From the NCBI GenBank assembly GCA_009694805.1, contig SICM01000002.1, forward strand, positions 20,383-84,382: a stretch of 64,000 nucleotides of DNA. Direction: 5' to 3'. The notes below the pieces were generated by a model, which searched no databases, was not told the origin of the DNA, and was given only the letters and a program-made list of their open reading frames with translations. The stretch is from Candidatus Latescibacterota bacterium (GTDB lineage Bacteria; Latescibacterota; UBA2968; SICM01). The first letter of the stretch is position 1. Each line of letters starts with the position of its first letter. Positions 1 to 9,024 of the stretch are shown one piece after another. A program made the position numbers and the translations under genes.

Positions 1-1354
1 TCGTGTAGAAGGGCTCGAAGATGCGCTCCTGTACCTCCGGCGTCATCCCGACGCCCGTGTCCCGTACCCACAGGCAGATGTACTTCCCGGCGTGAAGGTC
101 CGCGTGTGCCCGACAGTAGGCCTCATCCAGGGTCACCCCCTCCAGCCCCAGGGTCAGTTCGCCCCCGTGGGGCATGGCCTGGCTGGCGTTGATGCAGAGG
201 TTCACGATCACCTGTTGCATCTGGGTGGGATCGACATTCACGATCGCCACCTCGCCGGATGCGGCCAGCCGGATCGCGATGTGCTCCGGCACCGTGCGCT
301 CCAGCAGCTTGATCGTCTCCCGGACGAAAAACAGCAGGGGCAGGGGCTGCGGTTCGGTGACGGCCCGGCGGCTGAAGGCCAGCAGTTGAGAGATCAGCCT
401 CGCGGCCCGATCGCACTGCTCGGGGATTCTATGGATGTACTCCCGCCATCTCCCCTCGTCCTCCATCAGAGCGAGCTGCGCAGACCCGATGATGCCGGTC
501 AGCAGGTTGTTGAAATCGTGCGCGATCCCCCCGGCCAGGGTGCCGACCGCCTCCATCTTCTGCGCCTGGAACAACTGCTGCTCCAGGCGTTTGCGTTCGG
601 TGACGTCCCGGAGGACGGACTGGACCGCCGGTTGTCCCCGGTAGATGAAAAGACTGGCTCTGGACTCGACGTCTAGGACGGCCCCGTCCACTCGGATAAT
701 TTTTTGTTCGATGGGGGGAGCGATCTTCTGGCTATCCAGAACCTGCTGCGTGCGCGCCCTGGCGGCTTCGCGGTAGTCTGGATGCACAAAATCAAATATA
801 GGCCTTCCGATCAGCTCTTCAGAAGTCGCAGCGCCGAGCAGTTTTGTCGCCGTGGTGTTGAGGAACGCGATTTTGCCTCTGACGTGGATCAGGATCGCGT
901 CCGGGGAGAGTTCGACGAGCTGTCGATAGCGCTCTTCACTCTCCCGAAGCGCCACTTCTGCCCCGCGCTTTTCGTCGCGGAGACGCTTCTGCTCGAGGGC
1001 GCGGGTCACCGCCGGCCCCAGACGCGCCAGCCGATCTTTCAGCAGATAGTCCGAGGCCCCCTGTTGCAGGGCGACGACGGCCGTCTCTTCGCCGACGGTC
1101 CCGGACACGATGATGAACGGGATGTCCAGCCCGCGCCCCTGGAGCAGGCGAAGCGCCCTCATGGCGTCGAACTGCGGCAGGTTGAAGTCCGCCAGGATCA
1201 CGTCCAGCGCAGGGTCCAGGCGGACGAGATAGTCCGTCTCTGTATCGACCCGCTGCCAGTCCGGCGCGAACCCGGCGCGGCGCAACGCACGTACCATCAG
1301 TTCGGCGTCGTTCGGGTTATCTTCGAGAACCAGAACGCAAATAGGAATCGACAC
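1..1354 (-). CDS. Hybrid receiver-PAS-histidine kinase (3' end beyond window)
   Basis: Reading leftward from a GTG at 1354 preceded by GGGAGG, about 451 residues are visible before the window edge. The order is a receiver domain (about 1-125: acidic pair E11/D12, phospho-acceptor D56 in LADFNLP, K106 in LLKD), a PAS domain (about 145-265, opening with [17 protein letters not shown]), then a HisKA domain whose phospho-histidine lies in [11 protein letters not shown], and an ATPase domain with N box [11 protein letters not shown] and G1 box DTGVGM. The visible sequence ends at EPFYT, so the rest of the ATPase domain and any further domains are missing. With no membrane segment in the visible part it should be a cytoplasmic two-component sensor or phosphorelay protein; its ligand is unknown. 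It diverges from the phosphoesterase gene and is the only leftward gene in the window. The domain calls rest on direct translation of the reverse strand. Confidence 0.9.
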   Translation of the reverse strand, partial: MSIPICVLVLEDNPNDAELMVRALRRAGFAPDWQRVDTETDYLVRLDPALDVILADFNLPQFDAMRALRLLQGRGLDIPFIIVSGTVGEETAVVALQQGASDYLLKDRLARLGPAVTRALEQKRLRDEKRGAEVALRESEERYRQLVELSPDAILIHVRGKIAFLNTTATKLLGAATSEELIGRPIFDFVHPDYREAARARTQQVLDSQKIAPPIEQKIIRVDGAVLDVESRASLFIYRGQPAVQSVLRDVTERKRLEQQLFQAQKMEAVGTLAGGIAHDFNNLLTGIIGSAQLALMEDEGRWREYIHRIPEQCDRAARLISQLLAFSRRAVTEPQPLPLLFFVRETIKLLERTVPEHIAIRLAASGEVAIVNVDPTQMQQVIVNLCINASQAMPHGGELTLGLEGVTLDEAYCRAHADLHAGKYICLWVRDTGVGMTPEVQERIFEPFYT

Positions 1355-1403
1355 GATGACCTCCCGACGGGCTCGTAGGGAAACAACTTTCTCCCTCCCA
1401 TTC

Positions 1404-1432
1404 AATATAAACCGCCTCCGTTCCCGTGTCAA
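1404..1432 (-). promoter_or_regulatory. Sigma70-like promoter for the histidine kinase
   Basis: On the reverse strand the sequence reads TTGACA (1432-1427), a 17-nt spacer and TATATT (1409-1404). It lies about 50 nt upstream of the kinase GTG at 1354. This is close to the bacterial consensus with optimal spacing. No start site has been mapped. Confidence 0.7.
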
Positions 1433-1462
1433 CGCAGAATGCGCGAGCCGTTCTTTTTCGTG

Positions 1463-1489
1463 TTGACAAACCTGCCCGCTCTGCATAAG
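1463..1489 (+). promoter_or_regulatory. Possible promoter for the phosphoesterase gene
   Basis: A perfect TTGACA (1463-1468) is followed after 15 nt by CATAAG (1484-1489), about 30 nt upstream of the phosphoesterase ATG. The spacing is short and the -10 is imperfect, so this call is weaker than the divergent promoter at 1404-1432. Confidence 0.4.
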
Positions 1490-1519
1490 TTGTCGCATAC
1501 TTTAGCAGGAGGTGATTCT

Positions 1520-2011
1520 ATGAGCGGACCTCTCATCGGACTGATCACGGACACCCACGACAACCAGGACACGGCGGCGAAGGCCGTGGACCTCTTCAAC
1601 GAGAGGAAGGTCGATCTGGTCCTCCACGGCGGCGACTACATCGCCCCGTTCAACGCGAAACCCCTCAAGGGATTGAAGGCCGGATTCATCGGCGTCTTCG
1701 GCAACAACGACGGGGAGCGGTTCGGCCTCCGGGCGGCGTTCGCGGACCTCGGGCCGATCCACCGCGCGCCCTACGAGCTGGTCCACGCTGGCAAAAAAAT
1801 CCTGATGCTCCACGAGCCCGATGTCCTGGACGCCCTGATCGCCAGCGGCGTCTACGACGTCATCTTCTACGGCCACACCCACCGGATCGACGTCCGGGAG
1901 GGGCGCACGCTCGTGGTCAACCCGGGCGAGGCCTATGGCCGGGTGACGGGCCGGGCCACCGTCGGGGTGCTGGATCTGGCTGAGATGAAGGTGGAGATCG
2001 TCGATCTATGA
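1520..2011 (+). CDS. YfcE/MJ0936-type metallophosphoesterase
   Basis: A 163-residue calcineurin-like phosphoesterase of the small YfcE/MJ0936 class. Metal-binding motifs appear in the family order: LITDTHDN near the start (DxH), LHGGDYI (GGD), FGNNDGE (GNND), a lone histidine in MLHEP, and GHTH near residue 116. The length fits the family (about 160-180). The ATG at 1520 is chosen over an upstream in-frame ATG at 1439 because AGGAGGTG sits just before it and the extra 27 residues show no domain. Family members hydrolyse phosphodiesters or phosphomonoesters with Mn(II); the physiological substrate here is unknown. It is probably a single-gene unit diverging from the sensor kinase. Confidence 0.9.
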   Translation: MSGPLIGLITDTHDNQDTAAKAVDLFNERKVDLVLHGGDYIAPFNAKPLKGLKAGFIGVFGNNDGERFGLRAAFADLGPIHRAPYELVHAGKKILMLHEPDVLDALIASGVYDVIFYGHTHRIDVREGRTLVVNPGEAYGRVTGRATVGVLDLAEMKVEIVDL

Positions 2012-2032
2012 AGTCCTGAGTGCTGAGGGACA

Positions 2033-2132
2033 CCCCCCTTCCACCCCCTGCCCCCCTCCCTCCCCCCACAGGTGGGGGAGGGAGGGGGAAACAAGGGCTT
2101 TGCCCCTTGAGATGGGGGAGGGCTGGGGGCTG
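2033..2132 (+). repeat. Dispersed C/G-rich hairpin repeat, copy 1
   Basis: About 100 nt fill most of the gap before the epimerase gene. A stem of CCCTCCCTCCCCC and GGGGGAGGGAGGG encloses a 6-nt loop, followed by GGCTTTGCCCCTTGAGATGG and a G-rich tail. An almost identical 99-nt element lies at 61747-61845, also in the leader of a downstream gene. It is a mobile or copied intergenic element; no coding potential was accepted. Confidence 0.8.
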
Positions 2133-2162
2133 CCTCTACCCAGGACTCTTTTCGGAGGTTCT

Positions 2163-3092
2163 ATGCGCATCCTGATCACCGGCGGAGCGGGGTTCATCGG
2201 GTCACACCTCTGCGAGTTCATGCTCGATCACGGCCACGAGGTGATCTGCGTGGACAACCTGCTGACCGGAAACCCCGACAACGTCGCCCCCCTCATCGGC
2301 AGGGAGGGGTTCACCTTCCTCCACTACGATGTGACGAACGACATCCACGTCAGAGGCCCGCTCGACTATATCCTGCACTTCGCCAGTCCCGCCAGCCCGA
2401 AGGACTACCTGCAGTTCCCCATCCGGACGATGAAGGTCGGGTCCTACGGGACGCACAAGGCCCTCGGCCTGGCCAGGGCCAAGCGGGCCAGATTCCTCCT
2501 CGCCTCCACCTCCGAGACCTACGGAGATCCCCTGGTCCATCCCCAGAAGGAGGACTACTGGGGAAATGTCAACCCCATCGGCGTGCGGGGGGTCTACGAC
2601 GAGGCCAAACGGTTCGCCGAGGCGATGACGATGGCCTACCACCGGGAATCGGGGATCGACACGCGCATCGTCAGGATCTTCAACACCTACGGGCCCAGGA
2701 TGCGGCGGGACGACGGCCGCATGATCCCCAACTTCATCCACTGGTCGCTGAAGGACCAGGACCTGGAGATCTACGGGGATGGCAGCTACACCCGCAGCGT
2801 CTGCTACGTCTCCGACCTGGTGGACGGCATCTACCGCCTCATGCAGGCCGATGTCCACACCCCGGTCAACCTCGGCAACACCGAGGAGATGACCGTCCTG
2901 AACATGGCCAAAAAGATCATTTCCTTGACGGAGAGTAAGAGCCAAATTGTCTTCGGCCCCCCCATGGAAGACGACCCCAAGGAGCGGAGGCCGGACATTA
3001 CGAAGGCCCGCACGCTCCTGGGATGGGAGCCGAAGATCAGCCCGGACGAGGGACTTCGGAAGACCATCGAGTGGTTCAGGGGACCGTCCTGA
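2163..3092 (+). CDS. UDP-glucuronate decarboxylase-like NAD-dependent epimerase
   Basis: A 309-residue extended short-chain dehydrogenase. It shows the N-terminal Rossmann signature [10 protein letters not shown], a serine-rich catalytic segment STSETYGDP, and HPQ...YWGNVNPIG...YDEAKR, which carries the YxxxK-type catalytic pair. This block together with [10 protein letters not shown] is characteristic of the UDP-glucuronic acid decarboxylase (UDP-xylose synthase) branch. Family members convert UDP-glucuronate to UDP-xylose in the cytoplasm. The start at 2163 has CGGAGG just upstream; a longer in-frame start at 2100 would lie inside a repeat. It may serve surface-polysaccharide or glycan synthesis rather than the catabolic genes downstream, since a strong promoter follows it at 3145. 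Other nucleotide-sugar 4-epimerases remain possible. Confidence 0.85.
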   Translation: MRILITGGAGFIGSHLCEFMLDHGHEVICVDNLLTGNPDNVAPLIGREGFTFLHYDVTNDIHVRGPLDYILHFASPASPKDYLQFPIRTMKVGSYGTHKALGLARAKRARFLLASTSETYGDPLVHPQKEDYWGNVNPIGVRGVYDEAKRFAEAMTMAYHRESGIDTRIVRIFNTYGPRMRRDDGRMIPNFIHWSLKDQDLEIYGDGSYTRSVCYVSDLVDGIYRLMQADVHTPVNLGNTEEMTVLNMAKKIISLTESKSQIVFGPPMEDDPKERRPDITKARTLLGWEPKISPDEGLRKTIEWFRGPS

Positions 3093-3121
3093 GTAGGGGC
3101 GACCCGACGGGTCGCCCCTAC
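3093..3121. repeat. GTAGGGGCG-family palindrome, possible terminator
   Basis: Perfect 14-nt arms, GTAGGGGCGACCCG and CGGGTCGCCCCTAC, are separated by one base. The palindrome starts directly after the epimerase stop codon. Relatives beginning GTAGGGGCG lie at 8103, 15385, 39404 and 62675. It could act as a transcription terminator, but no T-run follows directly. Confidence 0.8.
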
Positions 3122-3144
3122 TTCAATCTGCGACTGTTTTTTAC

Positions 3145-3173
3145 TTGACACAGGCTCCTGACTTGTTCATAAT
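3145..3173 (+). promoter_or_regulatory. Sigma70-like promoter at the head of the sugar-catabolic island
   Basis: TTGACA (3145-3150), a 17-nt spacer and CATAAT (3168-3173) give a near-consensus promoter about 60 nt before the ATG at 3233. Its position after the REP-like palindrome and before the first hydrolase suggests transcription of the island starts here. Confidence 0.7.
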
Positions 3174-3232
3174 TGTCTGGTCACCGCTTGTCAATCTGTC
3201 AGACATTTCAATTTGCCCTCTCAGGAGTCTTC

Positions 3233-4984
3233 ATGAACGAACCGATTTACTTCACCGACATGGGACAGTGCGAGCCGTCGCACGCCCTCTCGACCTTCAG
3301 TCGGGTCCGCCACTGGTCACTCTGGGACTACGAGACGGACCCCGCCCGGACGGTCCATCTCAAAGGCCGGATGCTCTACGCCAGCGAGCAGACCGAGTCC
3401 CCTCCGGTCACGCTCCGGCTGAACCTGAAGGGACCGCACGCCGTCTACCTGGCCAGCCATCACGGCTGGGAGCCGCAGTCCTACACCATGAAGGCCAGGC
3501 TCACGAAGGACCCCTGTTTTCACCGGCTCTTCGATCAGGTCGTCCTGCCCAAAGACCTGGCCTCTCTGGGCCGGAAGGAGCAATTCACCGAACGGACCTT
3601 TTCGCGCTATGACCTGGCCGAGTGGCTCTGGCGCTGCGAGGACCTGACAGGCCAGGATATCACGTTCGCCCGGCCCAACCTCGGCAGCTTTCGGGGCAAG
3701 GTGAATGCCTCCATCGCCTACGTGAAGTGCGTGCCGCTGACGGACGGGGAGGTCGCTGCGCTGGAGCGACTGAGGCCGACGGCGCAGACCCGCACGCTGA
3801 TGGGGAGCATCGACGGGGGGGAGACCTTCTCCTGGCTCCCGGAGTCCCGTGAAGAGGTCTGGGAGGAGATGGAGCCGTTCCGGGACTCGGACGTGGGGAT
3901 CGTCTGCTATACCATCGCGCGGTTGGATGTCTGCGTGTTCCCGACGCGGGTGGGGACGGTGCGGACGCGGGAGATGGGCTACTACCACCCCACATACTGG
4001 ACGGTCGGGGACTCGATGGAGCGGCTAACGGCCCACGGGATCGACCCGCTGAAGGAGACCATCGACTACGCGCACGGGATCGGGGTGAAAATTCTGGTCA
4101 CCAACCGGCCTGCGGCTCCCCACATGGCCCCCTACCAGGAGGGCATGCAGACCCCCTGGTACATGGAGAACACGCAGTGGCGCTGCCGGATCGAGGATGG
4201 GCGGCCGCTCCAGCAGATGAGCTTCGCGTACCCGGAGGTGGCCGGGAAGTTCCTCGGCATCTTCCGCGAGGGCCTGGAGCGGGGCGCGGACGGCATCTGC
4301 ATGATGTGGTGCCGGGGGTGGCCCTGGGTGATGTACGAGGAGCCTGTGGTGAAGTCCTTCGTCGAAAAGCACGGTGAAGATCCCCGCAAGCTCCCCCGGA
4401 ACGACCCGCGCTGGATGCAGCACAAGGCCGATGTCATGACCGACCACTTCATCCGGCCCATGCGCAAAATCCTGGACGAGTTCGGGCAGGCTCAGGGGCG
4501 GCGTCTGGAGGCCGCCTACTACGTGATGGACCGGCCGGAGGACTGTCTCTACAACACCCTGGACGTCCGGACCTGGGTCCGGGAGGGCCTGGTGGACTAC
4601 CTGATGATCCATCCCAACGGCTGGAGCGAGGGGGCCAGCGGAAAGCGGGACAACCTGCGGGTGCACGACTCGGTCCCGCTGTTCAAGGAGCTGGTCAAAG
4701 GGACGAACATCAAGGTCTACGCGGATGTCTATCCGAGGCGCATGCCCGCGGAGGGCTACCTGGAGCGGGCCCGGTTCTACTACGGGACCGGCGCGGACGG
4801 TCTGATGTACTGGGACGTGGACCGCCGCACATCCCGCAAGAGCGAGTGGTTCACGGGGGCCAAGACGGGTCACCGGGACCTGCTCGACGCCTGGCCGATC
4901 GACGTCAGCCCCCACTTCAAGGTCGTCCCGCTCAGCATGATCGGAGGGCTGTCCACGGACCCGCGCTATGACACGACGGGGTGA
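3233..4984 (+). CDS. TIM-barrel glycoside-hydrolase-like protein, paralogue A
   Basis: A 583-residue protein, one of four paralogues here (with 11767, 25901 and 59978). The N-terminal 190 residues look like a beta-sandwich, beginning DMGQCEPSHALS and containing PPVTLRL and HAVYLASHH. The remainder reads as a TIM barrel ending each strand with acidic residues, such as YADVYPRR and GADGLMYWDVD. A glutamate in YEEPV (E369) and the aspartate in YWD (D528) are shared by all four paralogues and are the best catalytic candidates. No signal peptide is visible, so a cytoplasmic location is inferred. The ATG at 3233 follows AGGAG at 6 nt. I recognise the fold but not the family; a relation to the GHL10/DUF187-type barrels is possible. 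The neighbouring lyase-like and aldolase genes suggest a polysaccharide-derived substrate. Confidence 0.75.
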   Translation: MNEPIYFTDMGQCEPSHALSTFSRVRHWSLWDYETDPARTVHLKGRMLYASEQTESPPVTLRLNLKGPHAVYLASHHGWEPQSYTMKARLTKDPCFHRLFDQVVLPKDLASLGRKEQFTERTFSRYDLAEWLWRCEDLTGQDITFARPNLGSFRGKVNASIAYVKCVPLTDGEVAALERLRPTAQTRTLMGSIDGGETFSWLPESREEVWEEMEPFRDSDVGIVCYTIARLDVCVFPTRVGTVRTREMGYYHPTYWTVGDSMERLTAHGIDPLKETIDYAHGIGVKILVTNRPAAPHMAPYQEGMQTPWYMENTQWRCRIEDGRPLQQMSFAYPEVAGKFLGIFREGLERGADGICMMWCRGWPWVMYEEPVVKSFVEKHGEDPRKLPRNDPRWMQHKADVMTDHFIRPMRKILDEFGQAQGRRLEAAYYVMDRPEDCLYNTLDVRTWVREGLVDYLMIHPNGWSEGASGKRDNLRVHDSVPLFKELVKGTNIKVYADVYPRRMPAEGYLERARFYYGTGADGLMYWDVDRRTSRKSEWFTGAKTGHRDLLDAWPIDVSPHFKVVPLSMIGGLSTDPRYDTTG

Positions 4985-5115
4985 GCCCTCACCCCCCAGC
5001 CTCCTCTCCCTCCTTCGACTACGCGGCCCTTCGACTACGCTCAGGATGCGGGAGAGGGGGAGAAGCACCCCACCCCCTTCCCCTCCCCTACAAGAGGGGA
5101 GGGGAGAAAACCAAG
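4985..5115. repeat. C/G-rich inverted repeat block with CCTTCGACTACGC units
   Basis: This gene-free stretch holds two copies of CCTTCGACTACGC, the second followed by CTCAGGA, inside a C-rich to G-rich inverted repeat (CTCCTCTCCC against GGGAGAGGGGGAG). A second small stem, CCCCTCCCCT with AGGGGAGGGG, follows. Similar elements occur at 25712-25799 and inside 53361-53465. No gene is seen here. Confidence 0.65.
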
Positions 5116-5140
5116 AAGCGCGATAGCGCTGAGGGCGCGA

Positions 5141-5337
5141 CGTCCCGGCTTTCAAGCAGGATGTTCGTTCAGGCAAGGTGGGGTACGAGCGCCGAAGGCG
5201 CGGGGGTGCGGTGGAAGGGGCCCGGACTACCACGGGACCCCGATTACACCACGGAACAGAGTACGGCGCGCCAAGCCCGCGCGGCGCTTGAGCGCGATTC
5301 TTTGCGCCACTTTCTTCTAAAGAAAGTGGCAAAAGGG
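5141..5337 (+). repeat. Composite hairpin repeat, copy A (right part only)
   Basis: About 197 nt match the right half of the elements at 53305 and 59459. It begins CGTCCCGGCTTTCAAGCAGG and ends in a perfect stem with 11-nt arms, GCCACTTTCTT (5306-5316) and AAGAAAGTGGC (5320-5330). An internal small stem GCGCC-GAA-GGCGC is four bases shorter than its counterpart in the other copies, so reading frame is not conserved. The remaining bases before 5425 show only a ribosome binding site, AAAAGGAG. Confidence 0.85.
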
Positions 5338-5424
5338 ACGCTGAAACCAATGCCAAGAGGAGTGCCAAAACCCTGCCCTAAGATGAACCCTCTCAAGTCC
5401 ATAAATTTTTGAAAAGGAGTCCTG

Positions 5425-8106
5425 ATGTCCGACAAGACCAAGCGCATCCCCCTCACCATAGAGAACGCGGGGGGCGTGGAGCGGAAGGCGTGGCCGATCA
5501 CCCAGGGCGTCCCGTTTGCGGACGGGGACCTCCCCAAAGGCACACCGGTGCGGGTGGTGGACGTCTCGGGGAAGGCGCTCCCCACCCAGTCCTCCTGCCT
5601 GGCGACCTGGAACAAGGACCTGAAGTACGTCAAGTGGCTGCTGGTCGACTTTCAGGCGGACCTGGGGGCCGGCCAGACGGAGAAGTTCTTCCTGGAGTAC
5701 GGTCCCGGCGTGGAGGCTGCGTCGCCGGAGCAGGGGATCAAAATAGAGCGGAGCGACGAGCGCATCCGCGTGGACACCGGCGCGCTCCGGATGGACTTCC
5801 GCGTCCCCACGCGCCAGCCGCGCCCGCCCGTGGCATCGGCTCAGCGGGCGCGGGACTTTCTGGCCGGCTGCTGGGTGAAGACGGAGGACGGCTGGCACGA
5901 CGTCTTCCGGGGCAATCCGGGGCCCTACCTCTACCTGGTGGACACGCAGGGCCAGATCTACAACTCCTGCACCGCAGCGCCCACGCCGAGAGTGACCATA
6001 GAGGACGAGGGCCCGATGCGCGTCTGCGTCTGCGTCAAGGGCTACCACGCGACGGAGAGCGGAGTCCACCTCTGCCCCTTTGCGCTTCGGATTCACCTCT
6101 ACGCCGGCAGGGGAGACGTGCGGATGTTCCACACCTTCGTGTTCGACCAGGAGCCGGAGATCCTGGAGTTCGCGGAGGTGGGGATGAGCTTCCCCCTGGA
6201 CCTGGGAGATGGCCTCCGGATGTCCTTCGGCGGGCAGGAGAAGGCCCACGGGGCAGAACGCTGGGAGGAAGCGTACTTCCTTCAGGACTCAGACATATCC
6301 TACCGGGTCGCGCGGGACGGGGAGCCCTTCGGGCAGGGCGAGAAGACGCGGGGATGGGCGGCACTGTGCGGGCGCGCAGCCTCCGCCTTCGTCGCCGTCC
6401 GCGACCTCTGGCAGCAGTACCCGAAGGGCTACCGACTGAGCAGGGACGGGATCGACGTGCAGTTCTGGCCCTCGGAGTATGGGGAGGCCCTGACCTATTC
6501 GAACCCCTGGAAGGAGGACTGCGTCTTCTTCAGCGGCCTGCGCGGCGGCCCCAAGGCACAGGCCGCCTCTCGCGATGAGGCCGCGGTCAAGCAGCTCCTG
6601 GAGATGTTCCCCACGGCCCCGCTCAACCTGAAGAGTTTTGCCGTCAAGGACATCGAGGATGTCCGCTGGGTGGAGGAGATGGTGGATAAGTACGCCCCCG
6701 ACCGCCCGGCCTCTCACAACGACACGGGCACGGAGAGCGGCGTCGGCGCGGCCAAGACCCACGAATTCTGGATGCGGTTCTCCCCCTCCCCGATCAGCGA
6801 TGAGGAGGCGGAGGCGCTGGGGGTCTGCGTGCAGAATCCCGTCATCGCCCCGGCGGACCCCGCGTATATGTGCGCCACCCGCGCCGCGCGGGACCTGCAC
6901 GGGGGGCCTGACCCGCGCTTCGAGGAGATCGACCGGCTGATGGACGGGGTCACAGAGCGGGTGGCCATCGAGCCGATGCGCCTGGGCCGGCGGTGGGGGT
7001 TCTGGTGGTTCGGACACATGTGCTGCTCGCACAGCGCTGGTCCTGGCCTGGCCTACCTCCTCCACTATCCCGACGACCCGATCCGGGGGCTGCGACACGT
7101 GGGGCCCTACAACAACGAGGCGGACGACCCCTGCTGGGGGGTCTGGACGCAGTTCCTGCGCACGGGGCGGAGGGACTTCTTCCTGGCCGCCAGCGGCTAC
7201 AGTCGGGCGATGGGGGACGTGGGCATCTGCCACGCGCACCCGTCCAGGAACGTGGCCGGCCTGGTACACTATCACAACGCCTCCTTCTGGTCCGGCGGCT
7301 ACAGCCCGTCGCACACGCTCAACACGGCCCTGCTCCTGCACTACTACACCACGGGCGACCGGCGGATGTACGACATCGCGCTGGAGGTCGCGGACTGGGC
7401 CGTGAACAACCAGGAGCCCTCCGGGATCATCTCCTGCCGACACGGGAGGCTCAACCGGGAGTTCACGGGGCCCCTGAACTGCGTGACCGAGGCCTACGTG
7501 GCGACCTGGATGCCGAAGTACGGGGACCTGGCGCGCCGGAGCCTGAACTGGCTGCTGCGCACGCAGGAGGAGGTGGGGGTGTATCCGGTCAGCGTCTACA
7601 CGCGGGGGGAGCGGGGGGACGAGGCGGTGATCGAGCCGACGAACCAGCCGCTGGCCCACTCCGGGACGATGTATCCGGCCTACTACGAGGGGCTGCGGCA
7701 CTTCGACAGCCCCCTGTTGCGGGAGACGATCCTGAAAGAGGCGGAACACGTCATCGCACGGGGGGGCGGGGGGCACGTCATCGAGTTCTGCGCCATGGCC
7801 TATGAGCTGACGGGCGACCCCATCTACGCCGCCGCGTGCAAGCGGGCGGTCTTCAACTACCGGGAACACGCCCTCGGCATCGTGGAGTTGCGCGGCCCCT
7901 CCGGCGGCGGCCTCTTCTCCGGCATCCGGAACGGCGAAATCTCCGTCTGCAAGGCGGTGACGGCGCGGGTCTGGGACAGGGACCCGGAGGGCCTGGCGAA
8001 GGGGGAGGAGCGGCTGAAGGACGTGGCCCGGCCCCCTGCGCTGCCCGCGTCCCCTGAGATCCTGGAGAAGCCCATCGGCGTGCCGGCGGGATATGATGTA
8101 TCGTAG
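5425..8106 (+). CDS. PcRGLX/YetA-like protein (exo-rhamnogalacturonan-lyase-like), paralogue 1
   Basis: An 893-residue protein with the three-part plan of the PcRGLX/YetA family: an N-terminal barrel-like domain (about 1-110, VERKAWPITQGVPFADGDL), a beta-sandwich middle (about 110-440), and a C-terminal alpha/alpha toroid (about 500-850, with GVWTQFLRTGRRDFF and YHNASFWSGGYSPSHT). The founding fungal enzyme is an exo-acting lyase on unsaturated or terminal rhamnogalacturonan units; the activity here is inferred. No signal peptide is visible. The ATG at 5425 follows AAAAGGAGTCCTG. Two paralogues lie at 39561 and 56775. The TAG stop falls inside a GTAGGGGCG repeat at the gene end. The neighbouring aldolase and lactonase support a sugar-catabolic role. 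Confidence 0.8.
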   Translation: MSDKTKRIPLTIENAGGVERKAWPITQGVPFADGDLPKGTPVRVVDVSGKALPTQSSCLATWNKDLKYVKWLLVDFQADLGAGQTEKFFLEYGPGVEAASPEQGIKIERSDERIRVDTGALRMDFRVPTRQPRPPVASAQRARDFLAGCWVKTEDGWHDVFRGNPGPYLYLVDTQGQIYNSCTAAPTPRVTIEDEGPMRVCVCVKGYHATESGVHLCPFALRIHLYAGRGDVRMFHTFVFDQEPEILEFAEVGMSFPLDLGDGLRMSFGGQEKAHGAERWEEAYFLQDSDISYRVARDGEPFGQGEKTRGWAALCGRAASAFVAVRDLWQQYPKGYRLSRDGIDVQFWPSEYGEALTYSNPWKEDCVFFSGLRGGPKAQAASRDEAAVKQLLEMFPTAPLNLKSFAVKDIEDVRWVEEMVDKYAPDRPASHNDTGTESGVGAAKTHEFWMRFSPSPISDEEAEALGVCVQNPVIAPADPAYMCATRAARDLHGGPDPRFEEIDRLMDGVTERVAIEPMRLGRRWGFWWFGHMCCSHSAGPGLAYLLHYPDDPIRGLRHVGPYNNEADDPCWGVWTQFLRTGRRDFFLAASGYSRAMGDVGICHAHPSRNVAGLVHYHNASFWSGGYSPSHTLNTALLLHYYTTGDRRMYDIALEVADWAVNNQEPSGIISCRHGRLNREFTGPLNCVTEAYVATWMPKYGDLARRSLNWLLRTQEEVGVYPVSVYTRGERGDEAVIEPTNQPLAHSGTMYPAYYEGLRHFDSPLLRETILKEAEHVIARGGGGHVIEFCAMAYELTGDPIYAAACKRAVFNYREHALGIVELRGPSGGGLFSGIRNGEISVCKAVTARVWDRDPEGLAKGEERLKDVARPPALPASPEILEKPIGVPAGYDVS

Positions 8107-8151
8107 GGGCGATCCTTGCCTGCCCTGAGCAGCGTCGAAGGGTGATCGCCC
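8103..8151. repeat. GTAGGGGCG repeat with a nested CCCTGAGC-GTCGAAGG unit
   Basis: GGGCGATC (8107-8114) pairs with GATCGCCC (8144-8151). The loop carries a second known element type of this window, CCCTGAGCAGCGTCGAAGGG (8123-8142). The outer repeat supplies the TAG stop codon of the preceding gene (8104-8106). Confidence 0.7.
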
Positions 8152-8186
8152 TGACCCTTGGGGCCGTCTGCGTGAAAGGAGACCGC

Positions 8187-8981
8187 ATGCGTAAGAACCG
8201 ACTTCGTGAGCTGTTGAAGGCGGGAGACCCGAGCGTGGGCACCCACCTCCAGATCTCCTGGCCATCCATCATAGAACTGGTGGGTCACTCCGGGATGTTC
8301 GACTACGTGGAGTTCGTGGGCGAGTACGCGCCCTATGACCTGTACACCCTGGAGAACATGGGCCGGGCCGTGGACCTGTTCGACCACATGACCGCCATGA
8401 TGAAGATCGAGCAGCAGCCGCGCACCTACCTGGCGGTCCGGGCCATCGGCTCCGGCATCCAGAACCTGCTGTTCGCCGACCCGCGCACCGTCGAAGATGT
8501 CCAGGAGTGCGTGCGCTCGGTCCGAGCGGAATCCCCGGAGACGGGCGGGATTCACGGGGTCGGCATGCGTCGGGATGTCGGGTTTGTCATGGAGGCGGGC
8601 TCCCCGGCGTTCGTGCAGGCCCTGGAGGATGCGGTGGTGGCCGTCATGATCGAGAAGGACTCGGCGGTGAAAAACCTGGAGGCCATCCTGTCGGTGAAGG
8701 GCGTGGACATGGTGCAGTTCGGGCCCGCGGACTATTCGATGAGCATCGGCCTGGTGGGGCAGTTCGGCCATCCGAAGGTGAAGGAGGCGGAGCGCTACGT
8801 GATCGAGACCGCGCTGAAGATGGGCGTCACGCCCCGCGCCGAGATCTCCCGGCTCGACCGGGCCAAATACTACACGGACATGGGGGTGCGCCATTTCTGC
8901 GTGGGGACCGATGTGAGCATCCTCTTCGACTGGTTCAAGGAGAACGGCCAGGGGATGAAAGAGATATTGTCGAAGGTGTAG
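8187..8981 (+). CDS. HpcH/HpaI-family aldolase/citrate-lyase-like protein 1
   Basis: A 264-residue TIM barrel of the HpcH/HpaI family, which cleaves 2-keto-3-deoxy sugar acids or related hydroxy-keto acids with a divalent metal. The metal-binding glutamate lies in VMIEKDSA and the later aspartate in FGPADYSMS, both in the family's positions. The usual catalytic histidine block (EHxP in relatives, and in the second aldolase at 55970) is replaced by GEYAPYDL, so histidine is tyrosine here. This raises the chance of an altered reaction. The ATG at 8187 has AAAGGAG upstream and starts later than the longest reading frame, which would run into a repeat. It lies between a rhamnogalacturonan-lyase-like gene and a PhyH gene. 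Confidence 0.75.
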   Translation: MRKNRLRELLKAGDPSVGTHLQISWPSIIELVGHSGMFDYVEFVGEYAPYDLYTLENMGRAVDLFDHMTAMMKIEQQPRTYLAVRAIGSGIQNLLFADPRTVEDVQECVRSVRAESPETGGIHGVGMRRDVGFVMEAGSPAFVQALEDAVVAVMIEKDSAVKNLEAILSVKGVDMVQFGPADYSMSIGLVGQFGHPKVKEAERYVIETALKMGVTPRAEISRLDRAKYYTDMGVRHFCVGTDVSILFDWFKENGQGMKEILSKV

Positions 8982-9024
8982 GAGAGGCGCGCCAGGCCAC
9001 CCGCTGGCAAGGAGGTTTATCTCA

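Noticed and set aside
3173..3232. Upstream start for the TIM-barrel paralogue A
   Set aside because: The extension overlaps the likely -10 element and lacks a binding site; ATG 3233 aligns with the other paralogues.
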